Both the position numbers and the translations under genes were made by a program. Shown in pieces: positions 18,612-28,923 of a stretch of 62,007 nt of DNA; position 1 is the first letter of the stretch; every line of letters begins with the position of its first letter. Under the pieces are notes generated by a model. The model saw only the letters and a program-made list of their open reading frames with translations. It was not told the DNA's origin and searched no databases. Origin of the DNA: JASGKO01 sp049840595. Its GTDB lineage: Bacteria > Verrucomicrobiota > Verrucomicrobiia > Chthoniobacterales > Chthoniobacteraceae. The stretch is taken from the NCBI GenBank assembly GCA_049840595.1, contig JASGKO010000007.1, forward strand, positions 1 through 62,007, given 5' to 3'.

Positions 18612-19462
18612 TCGGCATCATTGCCCACATTGGAAAAGCCGGCGCCCGTCGGGTGGCCCGCGCGTTGAGTGAGGAGTTTGCAAATCGCGGCGTCCAGGCG
18701 CTGCTGGAGGCCAGGACTGCCGGGGCCATGGAATTGCCCGGGGGCGTGCCGCTGGTGGAGCTGGGCGAGCGCTGCGAGTTGCTCGTCGCCCTCGGTGGCG
18801 ATGGAACCATCCTGCGCATCGTGCGCGATCTCGGCGAGGTCATCCCGCCCATTTTCGGCATCAATCTCGGTTCCCTCGGTTTTCTCACCTGCCTCAGTTC
18901 GGCCGATGCCATGCTGGCCGTGGGCAGCATCGCCGCCCGCGATTATACGCTCTCCTCCCGTCAATTACTGCACCTGCGGCTGCTGCGCGAAGGGCGGGAA
19001 ATCGCCAGCCAGCGCGCCTTGAACGATGTGGTGCTCAGCCGGGGCGCCGTTTCCCGCATGATCAATATCGAGGCACGGGTGAACGGTCGTTTCCTCACCT
19101 CCTACCATGCCGATGGGTTGATTGTCGCCACGCCCACCGGCTCCACCGCCTACACCCTGGCGGCGGGCGGTCCGATTCTCGATCCCGATTCCGGGGCCTT
19201 CATCATCACCCCGATCTGCCCCCATGTCCTCACGAACCGCCCCATGATTGTCGATGATACGGCGGAGGTGGAAATCCTGCTCGGTCCCGACCAGCACGAG
19301 ATTTCGTTGAACGTGGACGGCTCGGAGCTCGCCCGGGTCCATTCCGGCGATCGTATCGTCATCCGCAAGTCGGAGCAGATGCTCAAGCTGGCCATGCTGC
19401 CCGGCGTCGATTTTTTCGAAGTCCTGCGGCAAAAGCTCAAGTGGAGCGGGAGCGCCCTATGA
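18596..19462 (+). CDS. nadK: NAD kinase
   Basis: Phosphorylates NAD to NADP in the cytoplasm. The 288-residue protein has the diagnostic GGDGT motif at residues 67-71, then FGINLGSLGFLT, and the NAD-binding segment YHADGLIVATPTGSTAYTLAAGGPI (in parts). It overlaps tlyA upstream, as it does in many bacteria, and its stop overlaps the start of the next gene by 4 bases (ATGA). Confidence 0.96.
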   Translation: MSAAVIGIIAHIGKAGARRVARALSEEFANRGVQALLEARTAGAMELPGGVPLVELGERCELLVALGGDGTILRIVRDLGEVIPPIFGINLGSLGFLTCLSSADAMLAVGSIAARDYTLSSRQLLHLRLLREGREIASQRALNDVVLSRGAVSRMINIEARVNGRFLTSYHADGLIVATPTGSTAYTLAAGGPILDPDSGAFIITPICPHVLTNRPMIVDDTAEVEILLGPDQHEISLNVDGSELARVHSGDRIVIRKSEQMLKLAMLPGVDFFEVLRQKLKWSGSAL

Positions 19463-19917
19463 TTACCCTTTCCGACGTCCTCACGCCGAAGTTCGTGGAT
19501 CTCAGTGTCAAAGCGTCCAATGCCCAGGAAGCCATTCTGCACATTGCCAGCCTGCTCAAAGGCGACGACCGGGTGCTCGACTGGGCGAAGCTTTACGACG
19601 GCGTGCTCCAGCGCAACCCCTGTGTCTCTGGCGGTGGCGATTTCGAGATCAGCATTCCCCACGCGCGCACCGATGCGGTGAGCACCATGGTCATGGCGGT
19701 GGGTCGCTCCACCAGCGGCATGCTGCCCGACGGCACGCCCAGGGTGCACTACATTTTCGTGATCGGGGTGCCGGTGCCGATGGCGGCGGATTACCTGCGC
19801 ATCGTCGGCGCGCTCGCCCGCATTTTCCGCGATCCGGCGGGCGAGAAGAAACTCCGGGCCATGACCGATCCCGCCGAGTTTATCCACTATCTGGTGGCCC
19901 GGGAGATTCCGCATTGA
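19459..19917 (+). CDS. PTS EIIA-type 2 (PtsN-like) domain protein
   Basis: A 152-residue single-domain protein with the EIIA fold of the fructose/mannitol and nitrogen PTS. The phosphorylated histidine is in ISIPHARTDAVSTMVMAVGR (shown in part: SIPHARTDAV). It starts MITLSDVLTPKFVDL, as PtsN-like proteins do. Without PTS permease genes nearby it is likely a regulatory EIIA. It is translationally coupled to nadK. Confidence 0.88.
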   Translation: MITLSDVLTPKFVDLSVKASNAQEAILHIASLLKGDDRVLDWAKLYDGVLQRNPCVSGGGDFEISIPHARTDAVSTMVMAVGRSTSGMLPDGTPRVHYIFVIGVPVPMAADYLRIVGALARIFRDPAGEKKLRAMTDPAEFIHYLVAREIPH

Positions 19918-20032
19918 TGCGGGCGATCCTGGCCTGAGCGGACGCACCCCGGGACTTGATTCTCCCCATTGCGACTGCGGCCCAGGCATGCCATAAGTCT
20001 CCTCCCCAAATTTATCCCCCCTAGAACTTCCG

Positions 20033-20776
20033 ATGTCCTTCAATGAACAAGTGCTGCAAAAGACCCAGCGGCTGGAGCAACTCCTGATCGAGTTGGGCGG
20101 CACTGGCGAAGGGGTTTACGACCTTGCCCGCAGCATCAATCCGCCGCTCGATCAGCGCCTGCTCTCCCGGCTGGGGATGATTGCGGCCGTCCGCAACAAG
20201 ATTACGCCCGATGAGGAATACGCTTACCCGCACGATGAGGAGCAGTTCATCGCGGGTTGCGATGCGGCGATTCTTCAGCTTTGGGAACTGCTGGAGAGCG
20301 GGCTTCAACTGCCGCTCAGCGTGGACGTAAAGAAGGCGGAGGAAGAGCCGGTCGTGCAGGGGCGTTCCGTTCTGGTCCTGGTTGGCGTCATCATCTGTGC
20401 CCTCCTGGCGGGAATGCTCGCCCTGCGATTTTTCAATTCCGGCCACCCTGCGGGAGGCGCGGTCGCCAGCGCACCGCCTTCCGCGAGCGCCAGTGCCGTG
20501 GCCAGCGATGGAAAGGCGAGCCCCTCCGCCAGTGCCTCGGCCAGCGCGCAAACCTCGGCCGCGCCGAAGCAGGAGCAATTTGCCACGGTGGAAGAGGCGA
20601 AGGCCGAGGCCGTGCGCCGTTACCCGAATCTCGGCATCGAAGGCACCGATTTCAACCTCGCCTTCATCGAGCGCTACCAGATTTATAAAATCCAAAACCC
20701 CGACTTCCTCAAAGACCCCTCCTGGCCCCTGCGGATCGCCGAGGAAATCGCCAACGACAAACACGTCCATCAGTAA
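20033..20776 (+). CDS. hypothetical single-pass membrane protein
   Basis: A 247-residue protein I do not recognise. Residues 1-105 are a soluble helical region (NEQVLQKTQRLEQLL, INPPLDQRLLSRLGM). One transmembrane helix follows at about 112-136 (LVLVGVIICALLAGMLALRFF), then an Ala/Ser/Pro-rich linker (residues about 143-180), and a C-terminal globular segment of about 65 residues (EEAKAEAVRRYPNLGIEGT, FNLAFIERYQIYKI). The N-terminus should be cytoplasmic. It lies 139 bases upstream of ARC on the same strand, but no functional link is evident beyond position. Confidence 0.75.
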   Translation: MSFNEQVLQKTQRLEQLLIELGGTGEGVYDLARSINPPLDQRLLSRLGMIAAVRNKITPDEEYAYPHDEEQFIAGCDAAILQLWELLESGLQLPLSVDVKKAEEEPVVQGRSVLVLVGVIICALLAGMLALRFFNSGHPAGGAVASAPPSASASAVASDGKASPSASASASAQTSAAPKQEQFATVEEAKAEAVRRYPNLGIEGTDFNLAFIERYQIYKIQNPDFLKDPSWPLRIAEEIANDKHVHQ

Positions 20777-20915
20777 GCCCGTTGTCCGAATCTTTTCGCC
20801 GCGACCGCCGCGTTCGCCGCGGTTCCCAATCATGGCGAGTCCGCCTCGTTGACCAGAAAACCCGCGCTGTAATTTGCGGCGGTTGGAAACGGCGCGTATA
20901 GTGAGTTCATCGCTC

Positions 20916-22589
20916 ATGCAAGACGACGAATTTTTTGCGGACCGTCCTGACGATGTGGAGTTGACCCCCACGGAGCGGGTGGACCGTCTCATGGCCATGC
21001 TGCCGCCCGGCGATGCCCTGCGCAAGGAACTCACCGATCTGCGCATCTCCGTCGGCGAGCATGAGGACATCATGGCCGAGGCGCGGGAGACGATTGAAAA
21101 AATGGAGCAGGTGATCCGCAAAGTCACCGCGCCGGCCAACCGCATCGGCACCTTTCTCGAAGCCACCAGCCGCGAGCTCGCACGCATCGTGGTCGCCGGG
21201 CAGGAATACTACTGCAACGTCGATCCACGCCTGCCGCCGGGGCGCCTCCGCAAAGGTGTGCGTGTACTTTTGAACGAGGCTTATGTGATCATCGGCGAAT
21301 TGGGGTTCGACCCCGGGGGCCCGGTGGTAAAGGTTTCCGAACTGCTCGGCGAAGACCGGCTGCGCATCGGGGCCGAGCACGGGATGCAATCCACCATTCT
21401 CGAACGCGGATCGCCGCTTTTGAAACAGACGGTCAAGGCCGGCGACGAGGTGCGGGTGGATGCCCACTACCGCGTGGCGATCGAGGTGCTCGCCAAGCCC
21501 CACGCGCAGGAATACTACCTCGATGCCGTGCCGGAATTGCCCTGGGAAAAAGTCGGCGGCCAGGACGAGGCGATTCATGCGATTCAAGACGCGATCGAGC
21601 TTCCGCTCCTGCATGCGGAGTTGTTCGAGCGCTTCCAGCATGCGACGCCGAAAGGCTTCCTCCTCTACGGGCCGCCCGGCTGCGGCAAGACGCTCATCGG
21701 CAAGGCGACCGCCTACAATCTCACCACCAAGCTGGCAAGCCAGAGCGGCCGGGGAATGCGCGAGTATTTCATGCACATCAAAGGGCCGGAAATCCTCAAT
21801 ATGTGGGTGGGCGAGAGCGAGCGGATGGTGCGCGAGATTTTCGCGACCGCGCGGGAAAAGCGGCGCGAGGGTTACCTGCCGTTCCTCTTCATTGACGAGG
21901 CGGAGAGCATTCTCGGCACCCGCCGCGCCTCCCGGTTTGCCAATGTCCTTTCCACGCTCGTGCCCATGTTTTGCACGGAAATGGACGGAATCAATTCGCT
22001 CCACGAGGTGGTGATCATTCTTGCGTCGAACCGCGCCGATTTGATCGACCCTGCGATTTTGCGTCCGGGGCGCATTGATCGAAAGATCAAGGTGAACCGC
22101 CCCACCCGTGAGGGCGCGGGGGAGATTTACAAAATCTATCTCGCGCCGAATCTGCCCTACGATCCGCAGTTGGTGCAGGAAGCCGGGGACGTGCCCGCGG
22201 CGATTGAAAAGCTCGTGCAGCGCGTGGTGGAGCACCAGTTCGGCCATCGTGAGGAAAACCGTTTTCTCGAAGTGTCGCTGCGCAGCGGGCGCAAGGAGGT
22301 GCTCTATCGCGGCGACTTGATCAGCGGCGCGATCATTGCCTCCATCGTCGAGCGGGCCAAGGGCATGGCGATCAAGCGCGCCATTTCCAGCGGCCAGGAG
22401 GAAGGCATCAGCGAAAGCGATCTGCTCGTTTCCTGCGATGCCGAGTATGCGGAGAACGATATTTTCCCGCCCTCGGACATCACGGAGGATTGGTTGAAGC
22501 TCATCGATTATGAATCCGAAAACGTGGTGAAGGTCGCGCCCTTCCGCGCCGGAGCGAAACCGCGGCTCCCGGCGGGAGGCGTGATCTAA
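20916..22589 (+). CDS. arc: ARC/Mpa-type proteasome-associated AAA ATPase
   Basis: A 557-residue AAA protein with the ARC/Mpa layout: a coiled-coil region at about residues 35-75, an OB-fold region at about 90-190, and one AAA domain with Walker A GPPGCGKT at 252-259, Walker B FLFIDEAE at 323-330, and DPAILRPGRID as the second region of homology. In Actinobacteria ARC/Mpa unfolds pupylated proteins into the 20S core. The C-terminus here ends LPAGGVI and lacks the QYL tail that docks Mpa to the 20S proteasome. It is followed 12 bases later by dop, and no pup, prcA, prcB or pafA gene is adjacent. A clear ribosome-binding site is not visible at the chosen ATG. Confidence 0.92.
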   Translation: MQDDEFFADRPDDVELTPTERVDRLMAMLPPGDALRKELTDLRISVGEHEDIMAEARETIEKMEQVIRKVTAPANRIGTFLEATSRELARIVVAGQEYYCNVDPRLPPGRLRKGVRVLLNEAYVIIGELGFDPGGPVVKVSELLGEDRLRIGAEHGMQSTILERGSPLLKQTVKAGDEVRVDAHYRVAIEVLAKPHAQEYYLDAVPELPWEKVGGQDEAIHAIQDAIELPLLHAELFERFQHATPKGFLLYGPPGCGKTLIGKATAYNLTTKLASQSGRGMREYFMHIKGPEILNMWVGESERMVREIFATAREKRREGYLPFLFIDEAESILGTRRASRFANVLSTLVPMFCTEMDGINSLHEVVIILASNRADLIDPAILRPGRIDRKIKVNRPTREGAGEIYKIYLAPNLPYDPQLVQEAGDVPAAIEKLVQRVVEHQFGHREENRFLEVSLRSGRKEVLYRGDLISGAIIASIVERAKGMAIKRAISSGQEEGISESDLLVSCDAEYAENDIFPPSDITEDWLKLIDYESENVVKVAPFRAGAKPRLPAGGVI

Positions 22590-22601
22590 GGTGGCAACGA
22601 T

Positions 22602-24125
22602 ATGAAGCGAGTCTTTGGCCTGGAGACGGAATATGGCATCACCGTGGATGGGATCGACGACGTGGATGTGGTGCATGAATCCATCCAGATCGTGCGCAGC
22701 TACACTGAGCATGGCTCGTTGATGAAATGGGACTATTCGCTGGAAGACCCGCACCTCGATGCGCGGGGCTTTCGGGCCGAGGAACTGTTGCAGGACACGG
22801 ACGAGGCCGCCTACTACGAGATCGATAAGAGCCGCTCGCTCAGCTACGTGGAGATCAAGAGCGATCTCGTGCTCAGCAACGGCGCCCGCTTTTACAACGA
22901 TCACGCGCATCCCGAGTATTCCACGCCCGAGTGCAGTTCCTTGCGCGAGCTGGTGGCGCAGGACAAGGCCGGGGAGCGGATTCTGGAGGAATGCGCGCGC
23001 CGCCGCACGAAACAATTGCACGCGGATCAGGCCGCCCGGCTCTACAAGAACAACACGGATTTCATCGGGCACAGCTACGGCTGCCACGACAATTACCTGA
23101 TGAGCCGCGACGTGCCGTGGGACCGCATTGTCACCGAGACGGTGCCATTCCTGGTGACCCGCCAGATTTTTGCGGGCGCGGGCAAGATGGGAATCGAGGG
23201 CGAGGATGCGCGCTCCGTCCTCGGGCATTTTCAAATCTCGCAGCGGGCGGATTTTTTCAGCGTCCTCGTGAGCATCGATACGATGAACCGCCGCCCGCTG
23301 GTTAATACCCGCGACGAGCCGCACGCCGATGCCCTGCGCTACCGGCGCTTTCACGTCATCATCGGCGATGCGAATATGAGCGAGATCGCCACCGCGCTGA
23401 AGGTGGGAACCACCGCGCTGGTGCTGGAGTTGATCGAGCGCGGCCATGCCCCGCAACTGGCGCTGGCGAACCCGGTGGAAGCGGCCAAGGCGATCAGCCG
23501 CGACGAAAGTTTCCAATGGATCGTGGAGTTGCAGGACGGCCGCAAAATCTCCGCGATCGAGATCCAGCGTCTCTACCTGGAGGCCGCCCTCAAGCATTGC
23601 GAGATTTCCAACCAGGAAACGAAGTGGCTGCTCGCCGAGTGGGAGAGCGTGCTCAACGATCTCCAGCGCGATGTCACGCTCACGGCGGACCGGGTGGACT
23701 GGGCGGCGAAGCGCTTCCTGCTGGAAACCTTTCGCGAGAGCGAAGGGCTGGAGTGGAGCGATCCCTGGCTGCAATCCATCGACCTCGAATACCACAACGT
23801 CTGCCGCGAAAGCGGGCTCTACTACGAGCTCTTACGCGAAGGCCGCATCCGTCGCCTCTTGGTGGAGGACGACGTGAAGCACGCCATTTTTTCCCCACCC
23901 GAGACGACGCGCGCCTTTTTCCGTGGCCGCTCGGTCGCCCGCTTCAATCCACAGATCGCGAGCATCCAATGGGACGAGGTTTCCTTCCAGCAGGACGGCC
24001 TCCGCCGCGCCGTCCCGCTTGGCACAGTGGCCTTCGACCACGAACTGGAGCACTGGAACAACCTCATCCGCAAAGCCGAGGGCTTCGCCGATTTCTGGAG
24101 CGCGCTGCCCAAAGGCTCCGCGTAA
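22602..24125 (+). CDS. dop: Dop, Pup deamidase/depupylase
   Basis: A 507-residue carboxylate-amine ligase-fold protein of the Dop/PafA family. The N-terminal GLETEYGI carries the nucleotide and metal-binding glutamates, and the catalytic aspartate is Asp100 in FYNDHAHPEYSTPE. DHAHPEYS and HVIIGDANMSEIATALKVGT are closer to Dop than to the ligase PafA. A segment between residues 30 and 80 matches the position of the Dop loop. Dop converts Pup-Gln to Pup-Glu and removes Pup from substrates. It is co-directional with ARC and probably co-transcribed. With no Pup ligase or Pup gene in view, the substrate in this organism is open. Confidence 0.92.
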   Translation: MKRVFGLETEYGITVDGIDDVDVVHESIQIVRSYTEHGSLMKWDYSLEDPHLDARGFRAEELLQDTDEAAYYEIDKSRSLSYVEIKSDLVLSNGARFYNDHAHPEYSTPECSSLRELVAQDKAGERILEECARRRTKQLHADQAARLYKNNTDFIGHSYGCHDNYLMSRDVPWDRIVTETVPFLVTRQIFAGAGKMGIEGEDARSVLGHFQISQRADFFSVLVSIDTMNRRPLVNTRDEPHADALRYRRFHVIIGDANMSEIATALKVGTTALVLELIERGHAPQLALANPVEAAKAISRDESFQWIVELQDGRKISAIEIQRLYLEAALKHCEISNQETKWLLAEWESVLNDLQRDVTLTADRVDWAAKRFLLETFRESEGLEWSDPWLQSIDLEYHNVCRESGLYYELLREGRIRRLLVEDDVKHAIFSPPETTRAFFRGRSVARFNPQIASIQWDEVSFQQDGLRRAVPLGTVAFDHELEHWNNLIRKAEGFADFWSALPKGSA

Positions 24126-24156
24126 GCAAATTGCGGCGGCGCTCTCAAATTCTGGA

Positions 24157-24171
24157 AGCCCCTTCGGGGCT
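24157..24171. repeat. small hairpin after dop
   Basis: AGCCCC-TTC-GGGGCT forms a 6-bp stem between the convergent dop gene and the rhamnogalacturonan lyase gene. It has no real T tract, so termination is weak or uncertain. Confidence 0.35.
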
Positions 24172-24199
24172 AATTCCCGGCGTAATAGTTTGGTCCGGC

Positions 24200-27100
24200 C
24201 TACGGCGAACTGGTCGTAATGATCAAGCGCAGGAAGCGGCGGCTTGCCCCGGACCCCGCGGTGTCCGTGACGGTCACCGATCCCGCCACATTGGCCGCGC
24301 CGGTGCTCGTCCAGATCGTGCTCCAGGTTCCGAGATCGTTGGTCGCCTGCACGGTGTAGGTCAAATCGGGATCGGCGATTTGATTGAAGGTCAGCTCCAA
24401 TAGCCCGCTGACTGTTTCCAGATCCACCGGATTGCTGGTGACCGTGAGCGGATTGGTGCCCAGCGCGTATTCTTCCAGATTCGGAATGCCATCGCCATCG
24501 GGATCGGCCGTGTTTGCCGCCGTGCCCGTATTGCTCGTGGTGCTGAAGTAGGTCTGCCGCCAGTTTTGCTGGTTCGACAGCGGCGTCGCCGAGGCCTCGG
24601 TGGAGGCCGTCACTGGAGCCCGCGGTGTTGCTGGCTTTTACCACATAGTAATAGGTCGTGCCGTTGGTGAGGCCCGTATCCGTGTAAGACGTGGCGCTGG
24701 TGTTCGACGCCACGGTGGTATAGCCCGAGCCGCTGGTGGTGGAACGGAGCACCGCGTAGCCCGTCGCCGAGGAGACGGAACTCCAGAGCAGGCTCACCTG
24801 GGCATTCCCCGCCGTCGCAGTGAGGCCCGTCGGAGCGGCAGGGGTGGTATCCGCCAGAACGAGCTTCACCACGCCGGACGTGGAAGTATCGAAAGTTGCC
24901 GTAAAGCCGGAGCCCGAGTCGTCGCTCCAGGTAAAAGTCGGCGAGCCGCCGAGCGTGCCCGAGTAAGTGAGCAGCGTATAGGTGCCTGCGGTCAGCGTGC
25001 CGCCCAGATAGGCGGGCACCACGGTAATCGCGCCCGTGAGTGTCGCCGCGCCGGTGACGCTGGGGCCTTTGATCGAAGAACTGCCGACGCCGAGCACCAG
25101 CCTCGATCCCGAGGCCATCGAGAGACTCCCGGCGAGCGAACCATTGCCGCCAAACGTCGCGCCCGAGGCCACGGAGACCGCCGTCGCCGCCAGCGAACCC
25201 GTGACATACAACCCGCCCGCCGAAACGGTCGTCGCGCCGGTGTAGGTATTCGCCCCCGAGAGGGTGAGCGAGCCGGTGCCCTGCTTGGTGAGGGCGACGG
25301 TGCCGTTGGTGGAATTGCTGATCACGCCGGAAAACACGGTGGCATCTCCGCGCGCCCCCACGAAGAAATTGGTGGAACCAGCGGGCGTATTCGTCTGGCC
25401 CGTGACACTGCCCGAGCCGGCCAGCGAGCCGATGAGAATGCCGCCGCTCCCCGCGCTGTTGCGGCTGTTCAGCGTGCCGTTGACGACGAAGGCCGTGCTC
25501 GCGCCGCCGTTGCCATTCGCCCCGCTGGTGGAGGAGTAGCGCAGCCCGCTGCCCGAGGGGATGGTCACGCTGCCCAGCATCCCGCTGAACTGCGCGCTGG
25601 CGGTCTTGCTCAGGCTGATCGAGCCGGAGAGGGTGAGGCTCGTCGTGGCCGTGCCGGAAACGGCACCGCTATAGCCATTCGTGGCACTGGCGGAGGAGAA
25701 GGTCGCGCTGGCTCCATCCGAAAGAACGATCGCATTGGAGGGAAAATTGTACCCGGCGCTCGCCATCCGGAAGGTCGTGCCGTCGTCCAAATCCACCGCC
25801 CCGCTTCCCAGTGAGCCGCCGGTGGAGCTGATCGCTCCCAGGTAGAGCAGGCCTGCATGAACTTTCCAGTCGCCGGTATTGGCGTTCACGTTGTTCACGG
25901 TGAGCGTGCCGCTGCCGGATTTCGACACCGTCATGGTCCCGGACAAGCTGCCGGAGCCATTGAAACTGTAGCTGTTGGTCCCGGCGACGATGACGGCAAA
26001 CGGGGCGAAGGTCGCAGAAAGCGAAACCGAGGTGACGGAGGAAGTGGCGTCGAAAGTAACCGTGTCGCCGTCCGCATAATTTGTCGTCGCCCCGGTATCC
26101 GTGGCGGCCCAGTTGGTCGTCGTCGTATCCCACGTCGTCGAAGTGGTGCCAGTCCAGGTGACGGCCGGCGGTGTGAGTGCGACCGATAGCGAGGCGGGCA
26201 GCCCGGCGCCGCTCGTATTCTGGGCCGTTACCCGATAGTAGTAGGTCCCCGGGTCGGTGTTGCTCGAGTCGGCGTAACTCGTGGTCGTGAGCCCGGAGGC
26301 GAGCAGGGTGAAGGTCCCGCTGGCCGAGGTCGAGCTGAAGACATTGTAGGAAGTCGCCCCGGAGACGGCACTCCAGCTCAGGCTGATGAGATGGGCGGAA
26401 GGCGTGGCGGTGCCGGTGAGGTTGGACGGCGCGGCCGGCAGTGCGAGGGTAGAGCTGCTCTGCGTGAACTCAGCACAATCCAGCGAATACCCCGGGCTGA
26501 GATAAGTGGTGCCGCTGCTCCCGCTGATGACGGAGATCGTGAGGGTATTCGTGCCGACGACCAGCGCGCTTGCCGGGACGGTGAAGCTGTAGGTCGTATT
26601 ATTGCCACGAAAGGTGCCGACCGTGAGGGTGCGGGAGCTGGGCTGCGTCGAGGCGCTCGGGAGATTCGTATTCGACCACGAGTTCACCGCGATATTGGGC
26701 CGCCCGCCCGCATACGCGGTGGTAATCCCGATGCGCACGGTGGAGGAGACGATCTGCGCCGAGGTCAGCGTGAACTGGATGGCCTGGCTCCCATTCACGC
26801 TCTTCCACTGGTAACAGGGGATGCCGGTCGCCGCCGTCGAGGTGCCCACCACGTAGGTGCCGGGAGACCACGCCGTGGTGCCGCTGGTGCCCACGATGCG
26901 GACGTCCGAAGGATGCATCCAGGTGACAAAGCTGCTGTAGAGAAACTCATTCGGCGTACCATCCCAGGTGCCGACCCGCCAGATCGGGATCACGCGGTTC
27001 GGGTCCGCCGTAATCGCGATGGACGAGACCGAGGTGGTGGCCCCGGCGCTGATGGTGACCGACGTGCTGTAAACCGACAACTCGTTCTTATACACCTGCA

Positions 27101-28235
27101 GGGTATAGGTGCCGGGGATCACGCCGCTGATGGAGTAGGCTCCAGTCAGCGCATCGGCGTTGCCGTAGTATTGGGCGGTGGTGTTGGAAAGGCCCACCGT
27201 GTAGGAGAAATTCGTATCGCGCCCGGTGATGCCCGCCCCGCTCACCGTGCCCCGGCCGGAGGAGGCGATATAGCCCGTGAGGCCCATGTTGGGGAAGAAG
27301 GAGGTATCCACCGCCGTCACGTCCGGTTCCGAGCCATCGGTGAAGACCAGGGTGTAGTTGTTGAGGATGCCCGGGCGGAAAGCCTCGGTCTGCCCTTCTC
27401 CGTAGTTCACGATGTAGGTGATCTCGTCATCCGAGCTGGTGCACTGGTTGAGCAGGCAGCGGAAGAAGGGGCCGCCGGAGCCGCCTTCCTGGCCGTCGCG
27501 CACAATCCAGCAGCCGACCGTCGGGGCCGTATCCGAGTCGGTCGCACCGATATAGCTCCAGTCCTTCAATCGCATCCCCGAGTAATGTTTCGCCCGCGTC
27601 GTGCCGTCGGACATCCCAAAGACGTCGCTCGACTCGATGGCCCCGGTGTTGTTCCGGATATCCGACGGGCGCGGCGTATGATCGTAAACGTTGTACGGGT
27701 AGGTCAGCTTCGAGGAGAGCGTCCGCAGGATGTAGCGGCAGAGCCCGAGCTGCGGCTCCGCCGTGAAATAGGTGGCCATGTAAATGCGCGGCTCCCCTTT
27801 ATGCACCATGTAGTAATGGGTGAGCACCCCGCCGCTGGAAGCCGTGTCCGTGACCGTGATCTTGATGTAATCCGTGCCCACCGTCGTGGCCGTCACCGCC
27901 ACCGTATCGCTGTCCGACATCGCGAAATCGAAGCCGGAGTTGATCTGCGAGCCGCGCGAGGAATCCTGATATTCGACGCCGTTATAGACCAGGCTCATGA
28001 TGTCGCCCGGCGAGGTCGTGCTCGTATCGGTATAGCCGGTGCCGCGGATTTTAAAGACCAGATCTGGCGTCGAGCCGCAATCGACCGTGAAATAGCTGCT
28101 GTTGCTGCCGCTGAGGCCGAAGGCCGCCCACGCCGAAGAAAGCGGCGCGAGAAGCAGGACGCCAAACAGTAACGTGCAGGCGAGGGAGGCGAGTTGACGG
28201 AAAGACCGCTGGGGGTGGACAGGGGATGAAAACAT
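24200..28235 (-). CDS. secreted rhamnogalacturonan lyase (PL4-like) with FN3 and beta-strand repeat domains, one frameshift
   Basis: The signal peptide (LASLACTLLFGVLLLAPLSSAWA) is followed by a PL4-type catalytic region: HYYMVHKGEPRIYMATYF, TRAKHYSGMRLKDWSYIG (in part), FFRCLLNQCTSSDDEI and RPGILNNYTLVFTDG, then a carboxypeptidase-like beta domain and the C-terminal PL4 module (RVGTWDGTPNEFL, TWMHPSDVRI, SPGYSLDCAEF). Next come FN3, a beta-strand repeat region with LTKQGTGSLTLSGANTYTG, a second FN3, then DPDGDGIPNLEEYALGTNP. It should cleave pectin rhamnogalacturonan I by beta-elimination. A +1 shift near 24607 (CTCC-A-GTG) separates the last 130 residues; repaired length is 1344. Start is the ATG before FSSPVHPQ. 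It is divergent from an ECF sigma factor gene. Confidence 0.87.
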
Positions 28236-28376
28236 AAGGGATTCACTCTTGAATCCGCAAAATGCGCCGAAACTTAGCAACGCAGGGTAAAAATATTTTT
28301 CCCGAAAGCGGCATTCACTCGCGGAGCCAAAGTATTTTTGCTAAGTTTCCACCCACTTTCCCGATGAAGCAATAGG

Positions 28377-28913
28377 ATGTCTTCCGATATGCCCCCAGAT
28401 CAAGTGGCCCACGTGCAGGGACTGTTTGTCCAGCACCTGCCCGCGCTGCGTGGCTTCGTCCTGTCGCTGGTGAGCAATTACAGCCTGGTCGATGATATCG
28501 TGCAGGAGACGTTCATCGCAGTCACCACCAAAGCGGGTGACTTTACCCGCGGCACCAATTTCCGCGCCTGGGCCTGGACGATTGCCCGTTACAAGGCATT
28601 GCAGGCGATCGAGAAACAGGGCGCGGCGAATGAGCATTTGTCCCCCGAAGTCATCGAGGCCCTTTGCGCACACGAGTCGGCGCAGGACTGGCCCCGGGAA
28701 GAGCTGCTGAACCAGCTCGGCGATTGCCTCCACCGGCTCGCGCCCAAGGCCCGGCAGGCGATCGAGCTGCGCTACCTCCAGGCGCAGCGGCCCCCGGAGA
28801 TTGCCCAGGCGATGAAATGGACGGTGGACGCGGTTCATGTCGTGCTCGCCCGGGCCCGAATGGCCCTGCGCGATTGCGTCACCGGGAAAACTAGGGAGGC
28901 GCACGGCGTCTGA
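28377..28913 (+). CDS. ECF-type RNA polymerase sigma factor
   Basis: A 178-residue sigma factor with region 2 (LPALRGFVLSLVSNY, DDIVQETFIAVTTKA, NFRAWAWTIARYKA) and region 4 (LAPKARQAIELRYLQ, PPEIAQAMKWTVDAVHVVLARAR in parts). Region 3 is absent, as in ECF factors. The family is common in Planctomycetes and Verrucomicrobia. It starts 141 bases from the divergent lyase gene and ends 10 bases before a FecR-like membrane protein, the usual pairing of ECF factor and its transmembrane partner. Confidence 0.93.
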   Translation: MSSDMPPDQVAHVQGLFVQHLPALRGFVLSLVSNYSLVDDIVQETFIAVTTKAGDFTRGTNFRAWAWTIARYKALQAIEKQGAANEHLSPEVIEALCAHESAQDWPREELLNQLGDCLHRLAPKARQAIELRYLQAQRPPEIAQAMKWTVDAVHVVLARARMALRDCVTGKTREAHGV

Positions 28914-28923
28914 TTTTTTTCTT

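Noticed and set aside
22590..22601. A possible pup gene near ARC-Dop
   Set aside because: The ARC-dop gap is 12 bases, and the gaps at 20777-20915 and 24126-24199 contain no short acidic ORF ending in GG-Q or GG-E.
20907..23795. A 962-residue open frame on the minus strand opposite ARC and Dop
   Set aside because: It is the mirror of a codon-biased, high-G+C coding region: ARC and Dop on the plus strand carry all catalytic motifs, while the antisense product has no domain-like features.
26391..28172. A 593-residue plus-strand open frame opposite the lyase gene
   Set aside because: It overlaps the conserved PL4 catalytic region on the other strand and shows only an Arg/Gly-rich composition typical of antisense frames in G+C-rich DNA.
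24200..28235. Repeated short DNA motifs resembling a CRISPR-like array
   Set aside because: The repeats are in frame, encode beta-strand repeats (SGANTYTG type), vary in length and lack uniform spacers; no cas genes are present. The same applies to 45134-49678.
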